Shown piece by piece: positions 18,505-29,065 of a stretch of DNA of 64,000 nt (its first letter is position 1; every line of letters begins with the position of its first letter). The notes under the pieces were generated by a model. The model saw only the letters and a program-made list of their open reading frames with translations, was not told the DNA's origin and searched no databases. The stretch covers positions 1-64,000 of the forward strand of contig NW_003146267.1 in NCBI RefSeq assembly GCF_000003605.2, in the 5' to 3' direction. The stretch is from Saccoglossus kowalevskii (taxonomy: Eukaryota > Hemichordata > Enteropneusta > Harrimaniidae). Position numbers and translations under genes: made by a program.

Positions 18505-18631
18505 GTCTGGATGGCCGAGCGGTATAAGGCGCCAGACTCAAGGACTTTTGACACCTTGCCTTATTTCAGGGTTATTTATGGGAGATTTCTGGTCCACGAA
18601 TCTTGGCGTGGGTTCGAATCCCCTTATGACA
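18505..18631 (+). pseudogene. tRNA-Leu, heavily altered, unit 32
   Basis: Full length, CAA anticodon kept, but with changes in the acceptor, D loop, intron, variable arm and T stem. The most eroded full-length Leu copy in the window. Confidence 0.75.
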
Positions 18632-18841
18632 ATGTTATTTTACCTTTAGTAACTTAGTAAATTCTCGCCAAGTTTGTGCTCGATATGACATTTAATTTTC
18701 GTCGTGTTTAGTCGTGATTCAACATTGACAGTAGTTTCGTTTAGTTTCAATTTACAAATACTGAACCGAGATTACGCATTATATTTCATGACATTTACGA
18801 TAAACTGGACTATTCATACAAGTTGCATATTGCAGAATGTC

Positions 18842-18913
18842 AGCAGCGTGGCGCAGCGGAATCGTGCTGGGCCCATAACCCAGAGGTCCCTGAATCGAAA
18901 CCAGACCCTGCTA
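18842..18913 (+). tRNA. tRNA-iMet-like(CAT), degenerate subfamily, unit 33
   Basis: Type copy of the subfamily: T22, G53 to A, T-stem 3' CCAGA and acceptor 3' CCCTGCT with C6:C67. Four marks relative to the reference and no others. Confidence 0.75.
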
Positions 18914-19107
18914 TGAAATTCAAGTTTTTAACCGTTAATTCTCAAACAACCTGTTGCTGCGAGTTATGTGCCTTAAAAGTTTGCTTTATTCATCCGAAAC
19001 ATTCGTGATTCGCAATCTGCCAAGCGCAACAAATTAAGAATGACGAGTAAGTAGGTTGGCAATAACAATAATTATTAACTGGCGCAAAATTTGAGTTGTA
19101 AGTCGCT

Positions 19108-19234
19108 GTCAGGATGGCCGAGCGGTCTAAGGCGCCAGATTCAAGGATTTGACACCTTGCCCTTATTTCAGGGTTATTTATGGGAGATTTCTGGTCCACG
19201 AATGTGGGCGTGGGTTCGAATCCCACTTCTGATA
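19108..19234 (+). tRNA. tRNA-Leu-CAA: tRNA-Leu(CAA) with intron, unit 33
   Basis: C32 to T; C72 to T makes the end pair G1:U72. Confidence 0.9.
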
Positions 19235-19444
19235 ATGTTATTTTACCTTTAGTAACTTAGCAAATTCTCGCCTAGTTTGTGCTCGATATGACAATTAATT
19301 TTCTTCGTGTTTAGTCGTGATTCAACATTGACAGTAGTTTCGGTTAGTTTCAATTTACAAATACTGAACCGAGATTACGCATTATATTTCATGACATTTA
19401 CGATAAACTGGACTATTCATACAAGTTGCATATTGTAGAATGTC

Positions 19445-19516
19445 AGCAGCGTGGCGCAGCGGAATCGTGCTGGGCCCATAACCCAGAAGTCCCTGAATCG
19501 AAACCAGACCCTGCTA
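19445..19516 (+). tRNA. tRNA-iMet-like(CAT), degenerate subfamily, unit 34
   Basis: As unit 33 plus G45 to A. Confidence 0.72.
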
Positions 19517-19710
19517 TGAAATTCAAGTTTTTAACCGTTAATTCTCAAACAACCTGTTGCTGCGAGTTATGTGCCTTAAAAGTTTGCTTTATTCATCCGA
19601 AACATTCGTGATTCGCAATCTGCCAAGCGCAACAACTTAAGAATGACGAGTAAGTAGGTTGGCAATAACAATAATTATTAACTGGCGCAAAATTTGAGTT
19701 GTAAGTCGCT

Positions 19711-19837
19711 GTCAGGATGGCTGAGCGGTCTAAGGCAACAGATTCAAGGATTTGACCCCTTGCCCTTATTTCAGGGTTATTTGTGGGAGATTTCTGGTCC
19801 ACGAATGTGGGCGTGGGTTCGAATCCTACTTCTGACA
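19711..19837 (+). tRNA. tRNA-Leu-CAA: tRNA-Leu(CAA), several changes, unit 34
   Basis: D-arm C to T, GCGCC to GCAAC at the D/anticodon stem border, C32 to T and C63 to T. Doubtful function. Confidence 0.78.
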
Positions 19838-20036
19838 ATGTTATTTTACCTTTAGTAACTTAGCAAATTCTCGCCTAGTTTGTGCTCGATATGACATTTA
19901 ATTATCTTCGTGTTTAGTCGTGATTCAACATTGACAGTAGTTTCGTTTAGTTTCAATTTACCGAGATTACGCATTATATTTCATGACATTTACGATAAAC
20001 TGGACTATTCATACAAGTTGCATACAGCAGAATGTC

Positions 20037-20108
20037 AGCAGCGTGGCGCAGCGGAAGCGTGCTGGGCCCATAACCCAGAGGTCCCTGGATCGAAACCAGG
20101 CGCTGCTA
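20037..20108 (+). tRNA. tRNA-iMet-CAT: tRNA-iMet(CAT), unit 35
   Basis: Same as reference; 11 bases are missing from the upstream spacer. Confidence 0.95.
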
Positions 20109-20302
20109 TGAAATTGAAGTTTTTAACCGTTAATTCTCAAACAACCTGTTGCTGCGAGTTATGTGCCTTAAAAGTTTGCTTTATTAATCCGGAACATTCG
20201 TGATTCGCAATCTGCCAAGCGTAACAAATTATGAATGACGAGTAAGTAGGTTGGCAATAACAATAATTATTAACTGGCGCAAAATTTCAGATGCAAGTAA
20301 CT

Positions 20303-20429
20303 GTCAGGATGGCCGAGCGGTCTAAGGCGCCAGACTTAAGGATTTGACACCTTGCCGTTATTTCAGGGTTATTTATGGGAGATTTCTGGTCCACGAATGT
20401 GGGCGTGGGTTCGAATCCCACTTCTGACA
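20303..20429 (+). tRNA. tRNA-Leu-TAA: tRNA-Leu with anticodon TAA, unit 35
   Basis: C34 to T at 20337 makes the anticodon TAA (20337-20339), which would read UUA (and UUG by wobble), still leucine. All stems are intact; one intron change lies outside the anticodon-pairing segment, which can still pair through G:U. Confidence 0.88.
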
Positions 20430-20639
20430 ATGTTATTTTACCTTTAGTAACTTAGCAAATTCTCGCCTAGTTTGTGCTCGATATGACATTTAATTATCTT
20501 CGTGTTTAGTCGTGATTCAACATTGACAGTAGTTTCGTTTAGTTTCAATTTACAAATACTGAACCGAGATTACGCATTATATTTCATGACATTTACGATA
20601 AACTGGACTATTCATACAAGTTGCATACTGCAGAATGTC

Positions 20640-20711
20640 AGCAGCGTGGCGCATCGGAAGCGTGCTGGGCCCATAACCCAGAGGTCCCTGGATCGAAACC
20701 AGGCGCTGCTA
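20640..20711 (+). tRNA. tRNA-iMet-CAT: tRNA-iMet(CAT), unit 36
   Basis: G15 to T in the D loop and A box (GCGCATCGG), shared with units 93 and 96. Confidence 0.88.
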
Positions 20712-20905
20712 TGAAATTGAAGTTTTTAACCGTTAATTCTCAAACAACCTGTTGCTGCGAGTTATGTGCCTTAAAAGTTTGCTTTATTAATCCGGAACAT
20801 TCGTGATTCGCAATCTGCCAAGCGTAACAAATTATGAATGACGAGTAAGTAGGTTGGCAATAACAATAATTATTAACTGGCGCAAAATTTGAGTTGCAAG
20901 TAACT

Positions 20906-21032
20906 GTCAGGATGGCCGAGCGGTCTAAGGCGCCAGACTCAAGGATTTGACACCTTGCCCTTATTTCAGGGTTATTTATGGGAGATTTCTGGTCCACGAA
21001 TGTGGGCGTGGGTTCGAATTCCACTTCTGACA
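20906..21032 (+). tRNA. tRNA-Leu-CAA: tRNA-Leu(CAA) with intron, unit 36
   Basis: C61 to T (G:U in the T stem, last B-box base pair affected), shared with unit 93. Confidence 0.92.
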
Positions 21033-21241
21033 ATGTTATTTTACCTTTAGTAACTTAGCAAATTCTCGCCTAGTTTGTGCTCGATATGACATTTAATTAT
21101 CTTCGTGTTTAGTCGTGATTCAACATTGACAGTAGTTTCGTTTAGTTTCAATTTACAAATACTGAACCGAGATTACGCATTATATTTCATGACATTTACG
21201 ATAAACTGGACTATCATACAAGTTGCATACTGCAGAATGTC

Positions 21242-21313
21242 AGCAGCGTGGCGCAGCGGAAGCGTGCTGGGCCCATAACCCAGAGGTCCCTGGATCGAAA
21301 CCAGGCGCTGCTA
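21242..21313 (+). tRNA. tRNA-iMet-CAT: tRNA-iMet(CAT), unit 37
   Basis: Same as reference. Confidence 0.95.
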
Positions 21314-21507
21314 TGAAATTGAAGTTTTTAACCGTTAATTTTCAAACAACCTGTTGCTGCGAGTTATGTGCCTTAAAAGTTTGCTTTATTCATCCGGAAC
21401 ATTCGTGATTCGCAAAATGCCAAGCGTAACAAATTATGAATGACGAGTAAGTAGGTTGGCAATAACAATAATTATTAACTGGCGCAAAATTTCAGTTGCA
21501 AGTAACT

Positions 21508-21634
21508 GTCAGCATGGCCGAGCGGTCTAAGGCGCCAGACTCAAGGATTTGACACCTTGCCCTTATTTCAGGGTTATTTATGGGAGATTTCTGGTCCACG
21601 AATGTGGGCGTGGGTTCGAATCCCACTTCTGACA
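21508..21634 (+). tRNA. tRNA-Leu-CAA: tRNA-Leu(CAA) with intron, unit 37
   Basis: G6 to C loses the G6:U67 acceptor pair; also in units 47 and 49. Confidence 0.9.
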
Positions 21635-21844
21635 ATGTTATTTTACCTTTAGTAACTTAGCAAATTCTCGCCTAGTTTGTGCTCGATATGACATTTAATT
21701 ATCTTCGTGTTTAGTCGTGATTCAACATTGACAGTAGTTTCGTTTAGTTTCAATTTACAAACACTGAACCGAGATTACGCATTATATTTCATGACATTTA
21801 CGATAAACTGGACTATTCATACAAGTTGCATACTGCAGAATGTC

Positions 21845-21916
21845 AGCAGCGTGGCGCAGCGGAAGCGTGCTGGGCCCATAACCCAGAGGTCCCTGGATCG
21901 AAACCAGGCGCTGCTA
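21845..21916 (+). tRNA. tRNA-iMet-CAT: tRNA-iMet(CAT), unit 38
   Basis: Same as reference. Confidence 0.95.
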
Positions 21917-22110
21917 TGAAATTGAAGTTTTTAACCGTTAATTTTCAAACAACCTGTTGCTGCGAGTTATGTGCCTTAAAAGTTTGCTTTATTCATCCGG
22001 AACATTCGTGATTCGCAATCTGCCAAGCGTAACAAATTATGAATGAAGAGTAAGTAGGTTGGCAATAACAATAATTATTAACTGGCGCAAAATTTGAGTT
22101 GCAAGTAACT

Positions 22111-22237
22111 GTCAGGATGGCCGAGCGGTCTCAGGCGCCAGACTCAAGGATTTGACACGTTGCCCTTAGTTCAGGGTTATTTTTGGGAGATTTCTGGTCC
22201 ACGAATGTGGGCGTGGGTTCGAATCCCACTTCTGACA
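22111..22237 (+). tRNA. tRNA-Leu-CAA: tRNA-Leu(CAA) with intron, unit 38
   Basis: D-loop A to C (GGTCTCAGG) and three intron changes, all shared with unit 64. Confidence 0.92.
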
Positions 22238-22447
22238 ATGTTATTTTACCTTTAGTAACTTAGCAAATTCTCGCCTAGTTTGTGCTCGATATGACATTTA
22301 ATTATCTTCGTGTTTAGTCGTGATTCAACATTGACAGTAGTTTCGTTTAGTTTCAATTTACAAATACTGAACCGAGATTACGCATTATATTTCATGACAT
22401 TTACGATAAACTGGACTATTCATACAAGTTGCATACTGCAGAATGTC

Positions 22448-22519
22448 AGCAGCGTGGCGCAGCGGAAGCGTGCTGGGCCCATAACCCAGAGGTCCCTGGA
22501 TCGAAACCAGGCGCTGCTA
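22448..22519 (+). tRNA. tRNA-iMet-CAT: tRNA-iMet(CAT), unit 39
   Basis: Same as reference. Confidence 0.95.
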
Positions 22520-22713
22520 TGAAATTGAAGTTTTTAACCGTTAATTCTCAAACAATCTGTTGCTGCGAGTTATGTGCCTTAAAAGTTTGCTTTATTCATC
22601 CGGAACATTCGTGATTCGCAATCTACCAAGCGTAACAAATTATGAATGACGAGTAAGTAGGTTGGCAATAACAATAATTATTAACTGGCGCAAAATTTGA
22701 GTTGCAAGTAACT

Positions 22714-22840
22714 GTCAGGATGGCCGAGCGGTCTAAGGCGCCAGACTCAAGGATTTGACACCTTGCTCTTATTTCAGGGTTATTTATGGGAGATTTCTGG
22801 TCCACGAATGTGGGCGTGGGTTCGAATCCCACTTCTGACA
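22714..22840 (+). tRNA. tRNA-Leu-CAA: tRNA-Leu(CAA) with intron, unit 39
   Basis: Reference exons; one intron change (TTGCTC). Confidence 0.95.
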
Positions 22841-23050
22841 ATGTTATTTTACCTTTAGTAACTTAGCAAATTCTCGCCTAGTTTGTGCTCGATATGACAT
22901 TTAATTATCTTAGTGTTTAGTCGTGATTCAACATTGACAGTAGTTTCGTTTAGTTTCAATTTACAAATACTGAACCGAGATTACGCATTATATTTCATGA
23001 CATTTACGATAAACTGGACTATTCATACAAGTTGCATACTGCAGAATGTC

Positions 23051-23122
23051 AGCAGCGTGGCGCAGCGGAAGCGTGCTGGGCCCATAACCCAGAGGTCCCT
23101 GGATTGAAACCAGGCGCTGCTA
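23051..23122 (+). tRNA. tRNA-iMet-CAT: tRNA-iMet(CAT), C56 lost, unit 40
   Basis: C56 to T at 23105. C56 is the most critical B-box base for TFIIIC and pairs with G19 in the elbow, so this copy is probably silent. Confidence 0.82.
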
Positions 23123-23316
23123 TGAAATTGAAGTTTTTAACCGTTAATTCTCAAACAACCTGTTGCTGCGAGTTATGTGCCTTAAAAGTTTGCTTTATTC
23201 ATCCGGAACATTAGTGATTCGCAATCTGCCAAGCGTAACAAATTATGAATGACGAGTAAGTAGGTTGGCAATAACAATAATTATTAACTGGCGCAAAATT
23301 TGAGTTGCAAGTAACT

Positions 23317-23443
23317 GTCAGGATGGCCGAGCGGTCTAAGGCGCCAGACTCAAGGATTTGACACCTTTCCCTTATTTCAGGGTTATTTATGGGAGATTTC
23401 TGGTCCACGAATGTGGGCGTGGGTTCGAATCCCACTTCTGACA
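23317..23443 (+). tRNA. tRNA-Leu-CAA: tRNA-Leu(CAA) with intron, unit 40
   Basis: Reference exons; intron CCTTT form as in unit 30. Confidence 0.93.
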
Positions 23444-23653
23444 ATGTTATTTTACCTTTAGTAACTTAGCAAATTCTCGCCTAGTTTGTGCTCGATATGA
23501 CATTTAATTATCTTCGTGTTCAGTCGAGATTCAACATTGACAGTTGTTTCGTTTAGTTTCAATTTACAAATACTGAACCGAGATTACGCATTATATTTCA
23601 TGACATTTACGATAAACTGGACTATTCATACAAGTTGCATATTGCGGAATGTC

Positions 23654-23725
23654 AGCAGCGTGGCGCAGCGGAAGCGTGCTGGGCCCATAACCCAGAGGTC
23701 CCTGGATCGAAACCAGGCGCTGCTA
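23654..23725 (+). tRNA. tRNA-iMet-CAT: tRNA-iMet(CAT), unit 41
   Basis: Same as reference. Confidence 0.95.
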
Positions 23726-23919
23726 TGAAATTGAAGTTTTTAACCGTTAATTCTCAAACAACCTGTTGCTGCGAGTTATGTGCCTTAAAAGTTTGTTTTA
23801 TTCATCCGGAACATTCGTGATTCGCAATCTGCCAAGCGTAACAAATTATGAATGACGAGTAAGTAGGTTGGCAATAACAATAATTATTAACTGGCGCAAA
23901 ATTTGAGTTGCAAATAACT

Positions 23920-24046
23920 GTCAGGATGGCCGAGCGGTCTAAGGCGCCAGACTCAAGGATTTGACACCTTGCCCTTATTTCAGGGTTATTTATGGGAGAT
24001 TTCTGGTCCACGAATGTGGGCGTGGGTTCGAATCCCACTTCTGACA
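23920..24046 (+). tRNA. tRNA-Leu-CAA: tRNA-Leu(CAA) with intron, unit 41
   Basis: Reference sequence; 5' flank GCAAATAACT. Confidence 0.95.
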
Positions 24047-24257
24047 ATGTTATTTTACCTTTAGTAACTTAGCAAATTCTCGCCTAGTTTGTGCTCGGAT
24101 ATGACATTTAATTATCTTAGTGTTTAGTCGTGATTCAACATTGACAGTAGTTTCGTTTAGTTTCAATTTACAAATACTGAACCGAGATTACGCATTATAT
24201 TTCATGACATTTACGATAAACTGGACTATTCATACAAGTTACATACTGCAGAATGTC

Positions 24258-24329
24258 AGCAGCGTGGCGCAGCGGAAGCGTGCTGGGCCCATAACCCAGA
24301 GGTCCCTGGATCGAAACCAGGCGCTGCTA
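24258..24329 (+). tRNA. tRNA-iMet-CAT: tRNA-iMet(CAT), unit 42
   Basis: Same as reference. Confidence 0.95.
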
Positions 24330-24523
24330 TGAAATTGAAGTTTTTAACCGTTAATTCTCAAACAACCTGTTGCTGCGAGTTATGTGCCTTAAAAGTTTGC
24401 TTTATTCATCCGGAACATCCGTGATTCGCAATCTGCCAAGCGTAACAAATTATGAATGACGAGTAAGTAGGTTGGCAATAACAATAATTATTAACTGGCG
24501 CAAAATTTGAGTTGCAAGTAACT

Positions 24524-24636
24524 GTCAGGATGGCCGAGCGGTCTAAGGATTTGACACCTTGCCCTTATTTCAGGGTTATTTATGGGAGATTTCTGGTCCA
24601 CGAATGTGGGCGTGGGTTCGAATCCCACTTCTGACA
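24524..24636 (+). pseudogene. tRNA-Leu lacking anticodon arm, unit 42
   Basis: Same 14-bp deletion as unit 2, 23.6 kb away. Confidence 0.9.
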
Positions 24637-24720
24637 ATGTTATTTTACCTTTAGTAACTTAGCAAATTCTCGCCTAGTTTGTGCTCGATATGACATTTAA
24701 TTATCTTCGTGTTTAGTCGT

Positions 24721-24800
24721 GATCAACATTGACAGTAGTTTCGTTAGTTTCAATTTACAAATACTGAACCGAGATTACGCATTATATTCATGACATTACG
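24721..24800. other. Cluster of single-base losses
   Basis: Four single bases are missing within 80 nt of spacer relative to all other units, mostly in short T runs. This looks like consensus error rather than real change. Confidence 0.5.
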
Positions 24801-24842
24801 ATAAACTGGACTATTCATACAAGTTGCATATTGCAGAATGTC

Positions 24843-24914
24843 AGCAGCGTGGCGCAGCGGAAGCGTGCTGGGCCCATAACCCAGAGGTCCCTGGATCGAA
24901 ACCAGGCGCTGCTA
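24843..24914 (+). tRNA. tRNA-iMet-CAT: tRNA-iMet(CAT), unit 43
   Basis: Same as reference, just after a stretch of single-base losses in the spacer. Confidence 0.94.
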
Positions 24915-25108
24915 TGAAATTGAAGTTTTAAACCGTTAATTCTCGAACAACCTGTTGCTCCGAGTTATGTGCCTTAAAAGTTTGCTTTATTAATCCGGAA
25001 CATTCGTGATTCGCAATCTGCCAAGCGTAACAAATTATGAATGACGAGTAAGTAGGTTGGCAATAACAATAATTATTAACTGGCGCAAAATTTGAGTTGC
25101 AAGTAACT

Positions 25109-25235
25109 GTCAGGATGGCCGAGCGGTCTAAGGCGCCAGACTCAAGGATTTGACACCTTGCCCTTATTTCAGGGTTATTTATGGGAGATTTCTGGTCCAC
25201 GAATGTGGGCGTGGGTTCGAATCCCACTTCTGACA
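25109..25235 (+). tRNA. tRNA-Leu-CAA: tRNA-Leu(CAA) with intron, unit 43
   Basis: Reference sequence. Confidence 0.95.
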
Positions 25236-25446
25236 ATGTTATTTTACCTTTAGTAACTTAGCAAATTCTCGCCTAGTTTGTGCTCGGATATGACATTTAA
25301 TTATCTTAGTGTTTAGTCGTGATTCAACATTGACAGTAGTTTCGTTTAGTTTCAATTTACAAATACTGAACCGAGATTACGCATTATATTTCATGACATT
25401 TACGATAAACTGGACTATTCATACAAGTTACATACTGCAGAATGTC

Positions 25447-25518
25447 AGCAGCGTGGCGCAGCGGAAGCGTGCTGGGCCCATAACCCAGAGGTCCCTGGAT
25501 CGAAACCAGGCGCTGCTA
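25447..25518 (+). tRNA. tRNA-iMet-CAT: tRNA-iMet(CAT), unit 44
   Basis: Same as reference. Confidence 0.95.
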
Positions 25519-25712
25519 TGAAATTGAAGTTTTTAACCGTTAATTCTCAAACAACCTGTTGCTGCGAGTTATGTGCCTTAAAAGTTTGTTTTATTCATCC
25601 GGAACATTCGTGATTCGCAATCTGCCAAGCGTAACAAATTATGAATGACGAGTAAGTAGGTTGGCAATAACAATAATTATTAACTGGCGCAAAATTTGAG
25701 TTGCAAATAACT

Positions 25713-25839
25713 GTCAGGATGGCCGAGCGGTCTAAGGCGCCAGACTCAAGGATTTGACACCTTGCCCTTATTTCAGGGTTATTTATGGGAGATTTCTGGT
25801 CCACGAATGTGGGCGTGGGTTCGAATCCCACTTCTGACA
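25713..25839 (+). tRNA. tRNA-Leu-CAA: tRNA-Leu(CAA) with intron, unit 44
   Basis: Reference sequence; 5' flank GCAAATAACT. Confidence 0.95.
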
Positions 25840-26050
25840 ATGTTATTTTACCTTTAGTAACTTAGCAAATTCTCGCCTAGTTTGTGCTCGGATATGACAT
25901 TTAATTATCTTAGTGTTTAGTCGTGATTCAACATTGACAGTAGTTTCGTTTAGTTTCAATTTACAAATACTGAACCGAGATTACGCATTATATTTCATGA
26001 CATTTACGATAAACTGGACTATTCATACAAGTTACATACTGCAGAATGTC

Positions 26051-26122
26051 AGCAGCGTGGCGCAGCGGAAGCGTGCTGGGCCCATAACCCAGAGGTCCCT
26101 GGATCGAAACCAGGCGCTGCTA
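26051..26122 (+). tRNA. tRNA-iMet-CAT: tRNA-iMet(CAT), unit 45
   Basis: Same as reference. Confidence 0.95.
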
Positions 26123-26316
26123 TGAAATTGAAGTTTTTAACCGTTAATTCTCAAACAACCTGTTGCTGCGAGTTATGTGCCTTAAAAGTTTGCTTTATTC
26201 ATCCGGAACATCCGTGATTCGCAATCTGCCAAGCGTAACAAATTATGAATGACGAGTAAGTAGGTTGGCAATAACAATAATTATTAACTGGCGCAAAATT
26301 TGAGTTGCAAGTAACT

Positions 26317-26443
26317 GTCAGGATGGCCGAGCGGTCTAAGGCGCCAGACTCAAGGATTTGACACCTTGCCCTTATTTCAGGGTTATTTATGGGAGATTTC
26401 TGGTCCACGAATGTGGGCGTGGGTTCGAATCCCACTTCTGACA
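26317..26443 (+). tRNA. tRNA-Leu-CAA: tRNA-Leu(CAA) with intron, unit 45
   Basis: Reference sequence. Confidence 0.95.
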
Positions 26444-26653
26444 ATGTTATTTTACCTTTAGTAACTTAGCAAATTCTCGCCTAGTTTGTGCTCGATATGA
26501 CATTTAATTATCTTCGTGTTTAGTCGTGATTCAACATTGACAGTAGTTTCGTTTAGTTTCAATTTACAAATACTGAACCGAGATTACGCATTATATTTCA
26601 TGACATTTACGATAAACTGGACTATTCATACAAGTTGCATATTGCAGAATGTC

Positions 26654-26725
26654 AGCAGCGTGGCGCAGCGGAAGCGTGCTGGGCCCAAAACCCAGAGGTC
26701 CCTGGGTCGAAACCAGGCGCCGCTA
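26654..26725 (+). tRNA. tRNA-iMet-like with anticodon CAA, unit 46
   Basis: T36 to A at 26688 turns the anticodon into CAA (26686-26688), matching UUG. Also A54 to G in the T loop and T69 to C (A4:C69). Initiator body otherwise. The extra changes suggest decay. Confidence 0.78.
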
Positions 26726-26919
26726 TGAAATTGAAGTTTTAAACCGTTAATTCTCGAACAACCTGTTGCTCCGAGTTATGTGCCTTAAAAGTTTGCTTTA
26801 TTAATCCGGAGCATTCGTGATTCGCAATCTGCCAAGCGTAACAAATTATGAATGACGAGTAAGTAGGTTGGCAATAACAATAATTATTAACTGGCGCAAA
26901 ATTTGAGTTGCAAGTAACT

Positions 26920-27046
26920 GTCAGGATGGCCGAGCGGTCTAAGGCGCCAGACTCAAGGATTTGATACCTTGCCCTTATTTCAGGGTTATTTATGGGAGAT
27001 TTCTGGTCCACGAATGTGGGCGTGGGTTCGAATCCCACTTCTGACA
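26920..27046 (+). tRNA. tRNA-Leu-CAA: tRNA-Leu(CAA) with intron, unit 46
   Basis: Reference exons; one intron change (TGATACC). Confidence 0.95.
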
Positions 27047-27256
27047 ATGTTATTTTACCTTTAGTAACTTAGCAAATTCTCGCCTAGTTTGTGCTCGATA
27101 TGACATTTAATTATCTTCGTGTTTAGTCGTGATTCAACATTGACAGTAGTTTCGTTTAGTTTCAATTTACAAATACTGAACCGAGATTACGCATTATATT
27201 TCATGACATTTACGATAAACTGGACTATTCATACAAGTTGCATACTGCAGAATGTC

Positions 27257-27328
27257 AGCAGCGTGGCGCAGCGGAAGCGTGCTGGGCCCATAACCCAGAG
27301 GTCCCTGGATCGAAACCAGGCGCTGCTA
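27257..27328 (+). tRNA. tRNA-iMet-CAT: tRNA-iMet(CAT), unit 47
   Basis: Same as reference. Confidence 0.95.
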
Positions 27329-27522
27329 TGAAATTGAAGTTTTTAACCGTTAATTTTCAAACAACCTGTTGCTGCGAGTTATGTGCCTTAAAAGTTTGCT
27401 TTATTCATCCGGAACATTCGTGATTCGCAATCTGCCAAGCGTAACAAATTATGAATGAAGAGTAAGTAGGTTGGCAATAACAATAATTATTAACTGGCGC
27501 AAAATTTGAGTTGCAAGTAACT

Positions 27523-27649
27523 CTCAGCATGGCCGAGCGGTCTAAGGCGCCAGACTCAAGGATTTGACACCTTGCCCTTATTTCAGGGTTATTTATGGGA
27601 GATTTCTGGTCCACGAATGTAGGCGTGGGTTCGAATCCCACTTCTGACA
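27523..27649 (+). tRNA. tRNA-Leu-CAA: tRNA-Leu(CAA), acceptor damaged, unit 47
   Basis: G1 to C and G6 to C break two acceptor pairs, including the end pair; one G to A in the variable arm. Confidence 0.82.
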
Positions 27650-27859
27650 ATGTTATTTTACCTTTAGTAACTTAGCAAATTCTCGCCTAGTTTGTGCTCG
27701 ATATGACATTTAATTATCTTCGTGTTTAGTCGTGATTCAACATTGACAGTAGTTTCGTTTAGTTTCAATTTACAAATACTGAACCGAGATTACGCATTAT
27801 ATTTCATGACATTTACGATAAACTGGACTATTCATACAAGTTGCATATTGCAGAATGTC

Positions 27860-27931
27860 AGCAGCGTGGCGCAGCGGAAGCGTGCTGGGCCCATAACCCA
27901 GAGGTCCCTGGATCAAAACCAGGCGCTGCTA
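27860..27931 (+). tRNA. tRNA-iMet-CAT: tRNA-iMet(CAT), unit 48
   Basis: G57 to A, a purine swap tolerated in many tRNAs. Shared by units 65, 75, 80-82, 88 and 101. Confidence 0.93.
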
Positions 27932-28125
27932 TGAAATTGAAGTTTTTAACCGTTAATTCTCAAACAACCTGTTGCTGCGAGTTATGTGCCTTAAAAGTTT
28001 GCTTTATTCATCCGGAACATCCGTGATTCGCAAAATGCCAAGCGTAACAAATTATAAATGACGAGTAAGTAGGTTGGCAATAACAATAATTATTAACTGG
28101 CGCAAAATTTGAGTTGCAAGTAACT

Positions 28126-28253
28126 GTCAGGATGGCCGAGCGGTCTAAGGCGCCAGACTCAATGATTTGACACCTTGCCCTTATTTCAGGTTTATTTATG
28201 GGAGATTTCTGGTCCACGAATGTGGGCGTGGGTTCGAATCCCCACTTCTGACA
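28126..28253 (+). pseudogene. tRNA-Leu-CAA: tRNA-Leu(CAA), extra base in T stem, unit 48
   Basis: One extra C in the 3' T stem and G37 to T next to the anticodon; one intron change. Broken, or the extra C is an error in a C run. Confidence 0.75.
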
Positions 28254-28462
28254 ATGTTATTTTACCTTTAGTACTTAGCAAATTCTCGCCTAGTTTGTGC
28301 TCGATATGACATTTAAATATCTTAGTGTTTAGTCGTGATTCAACATTGACAGTAGTTTCGTTTAGTTTCAATTTACAAATACTGAACCGAGATTACGCAT
28401 TATATTTCATGACATTTACGATAAACTGGACTATTCATACAAGTTACATATTGCAGAATATC

Positions 28463-28534
28463 AGCAGCGTGGCGCAGCGGAAGCGTGCTGGGCCCGTAAC
28501 CCAGAGGTCCCTGTATCGAAACCAGGCGCTGCTA
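28463..28534 (+). tRNA. tRNA-iMet-like with anticodon CGT, unit 49
   Basis: A35 to G at 28496 gives anticodon CGT (28495-28497), complementary to ACG. The only other change is G53 to T, which is common in the array. Stems otherwise intact. Confidence 0.83.
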
Positions 28535-28728
28535 TGAAATTGAAGTTTTTAACCGTTAATTTTCAAACAACCTGTTGCTGCGAGTTATGTGCCTTAAAAG
28601 TTTGCTTTATTCATCCGGAACATTCGTGATTCGCAATCTGCCAAGCGTAACAAATTATGAATGACGAGTAAGTAGGTTGGCAATAACAATAATTATTAAC
28701 TGGCGCAAAATTTCAGTTGCAAGTAACT

Positions 28729-28855
28729 GTCAGCATGGCCGAGCGGTCTAAGGCGCCAGACTCAAGGATTTGACACCTTGCCCTTATTTCAGGGTTATTT
28801 ATGGGAGATTTCTGGTCCACGAATGTGGGCGTGGGTTCGAATCCCACTTCTGACA
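28729..28855 (+). tRNA. tRNA-Leu-CAA: tRNA-Leu(CAA) with intron, unit 49
   Basis: G6 to C as in unit 37. Confidence 0.9.
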
Positions 28856-29065
28856 ATGTTATTTTACCTTTAGTAACTTAGCAAATTCTCGCCTAGTTTG
28901 TGCTCGATATGACATTTAATTATCTTCGTGTTTAGTCGTGATTCAACATTGACAGTAGTTTCGTTTAGTTTCAATTTACAAATACTGAACCGAGATTACG
29001 CATTATATTTCATGACATTTACGATAAACTGGACTATTCATACAAGTTGCATACTGCAAAATGTC

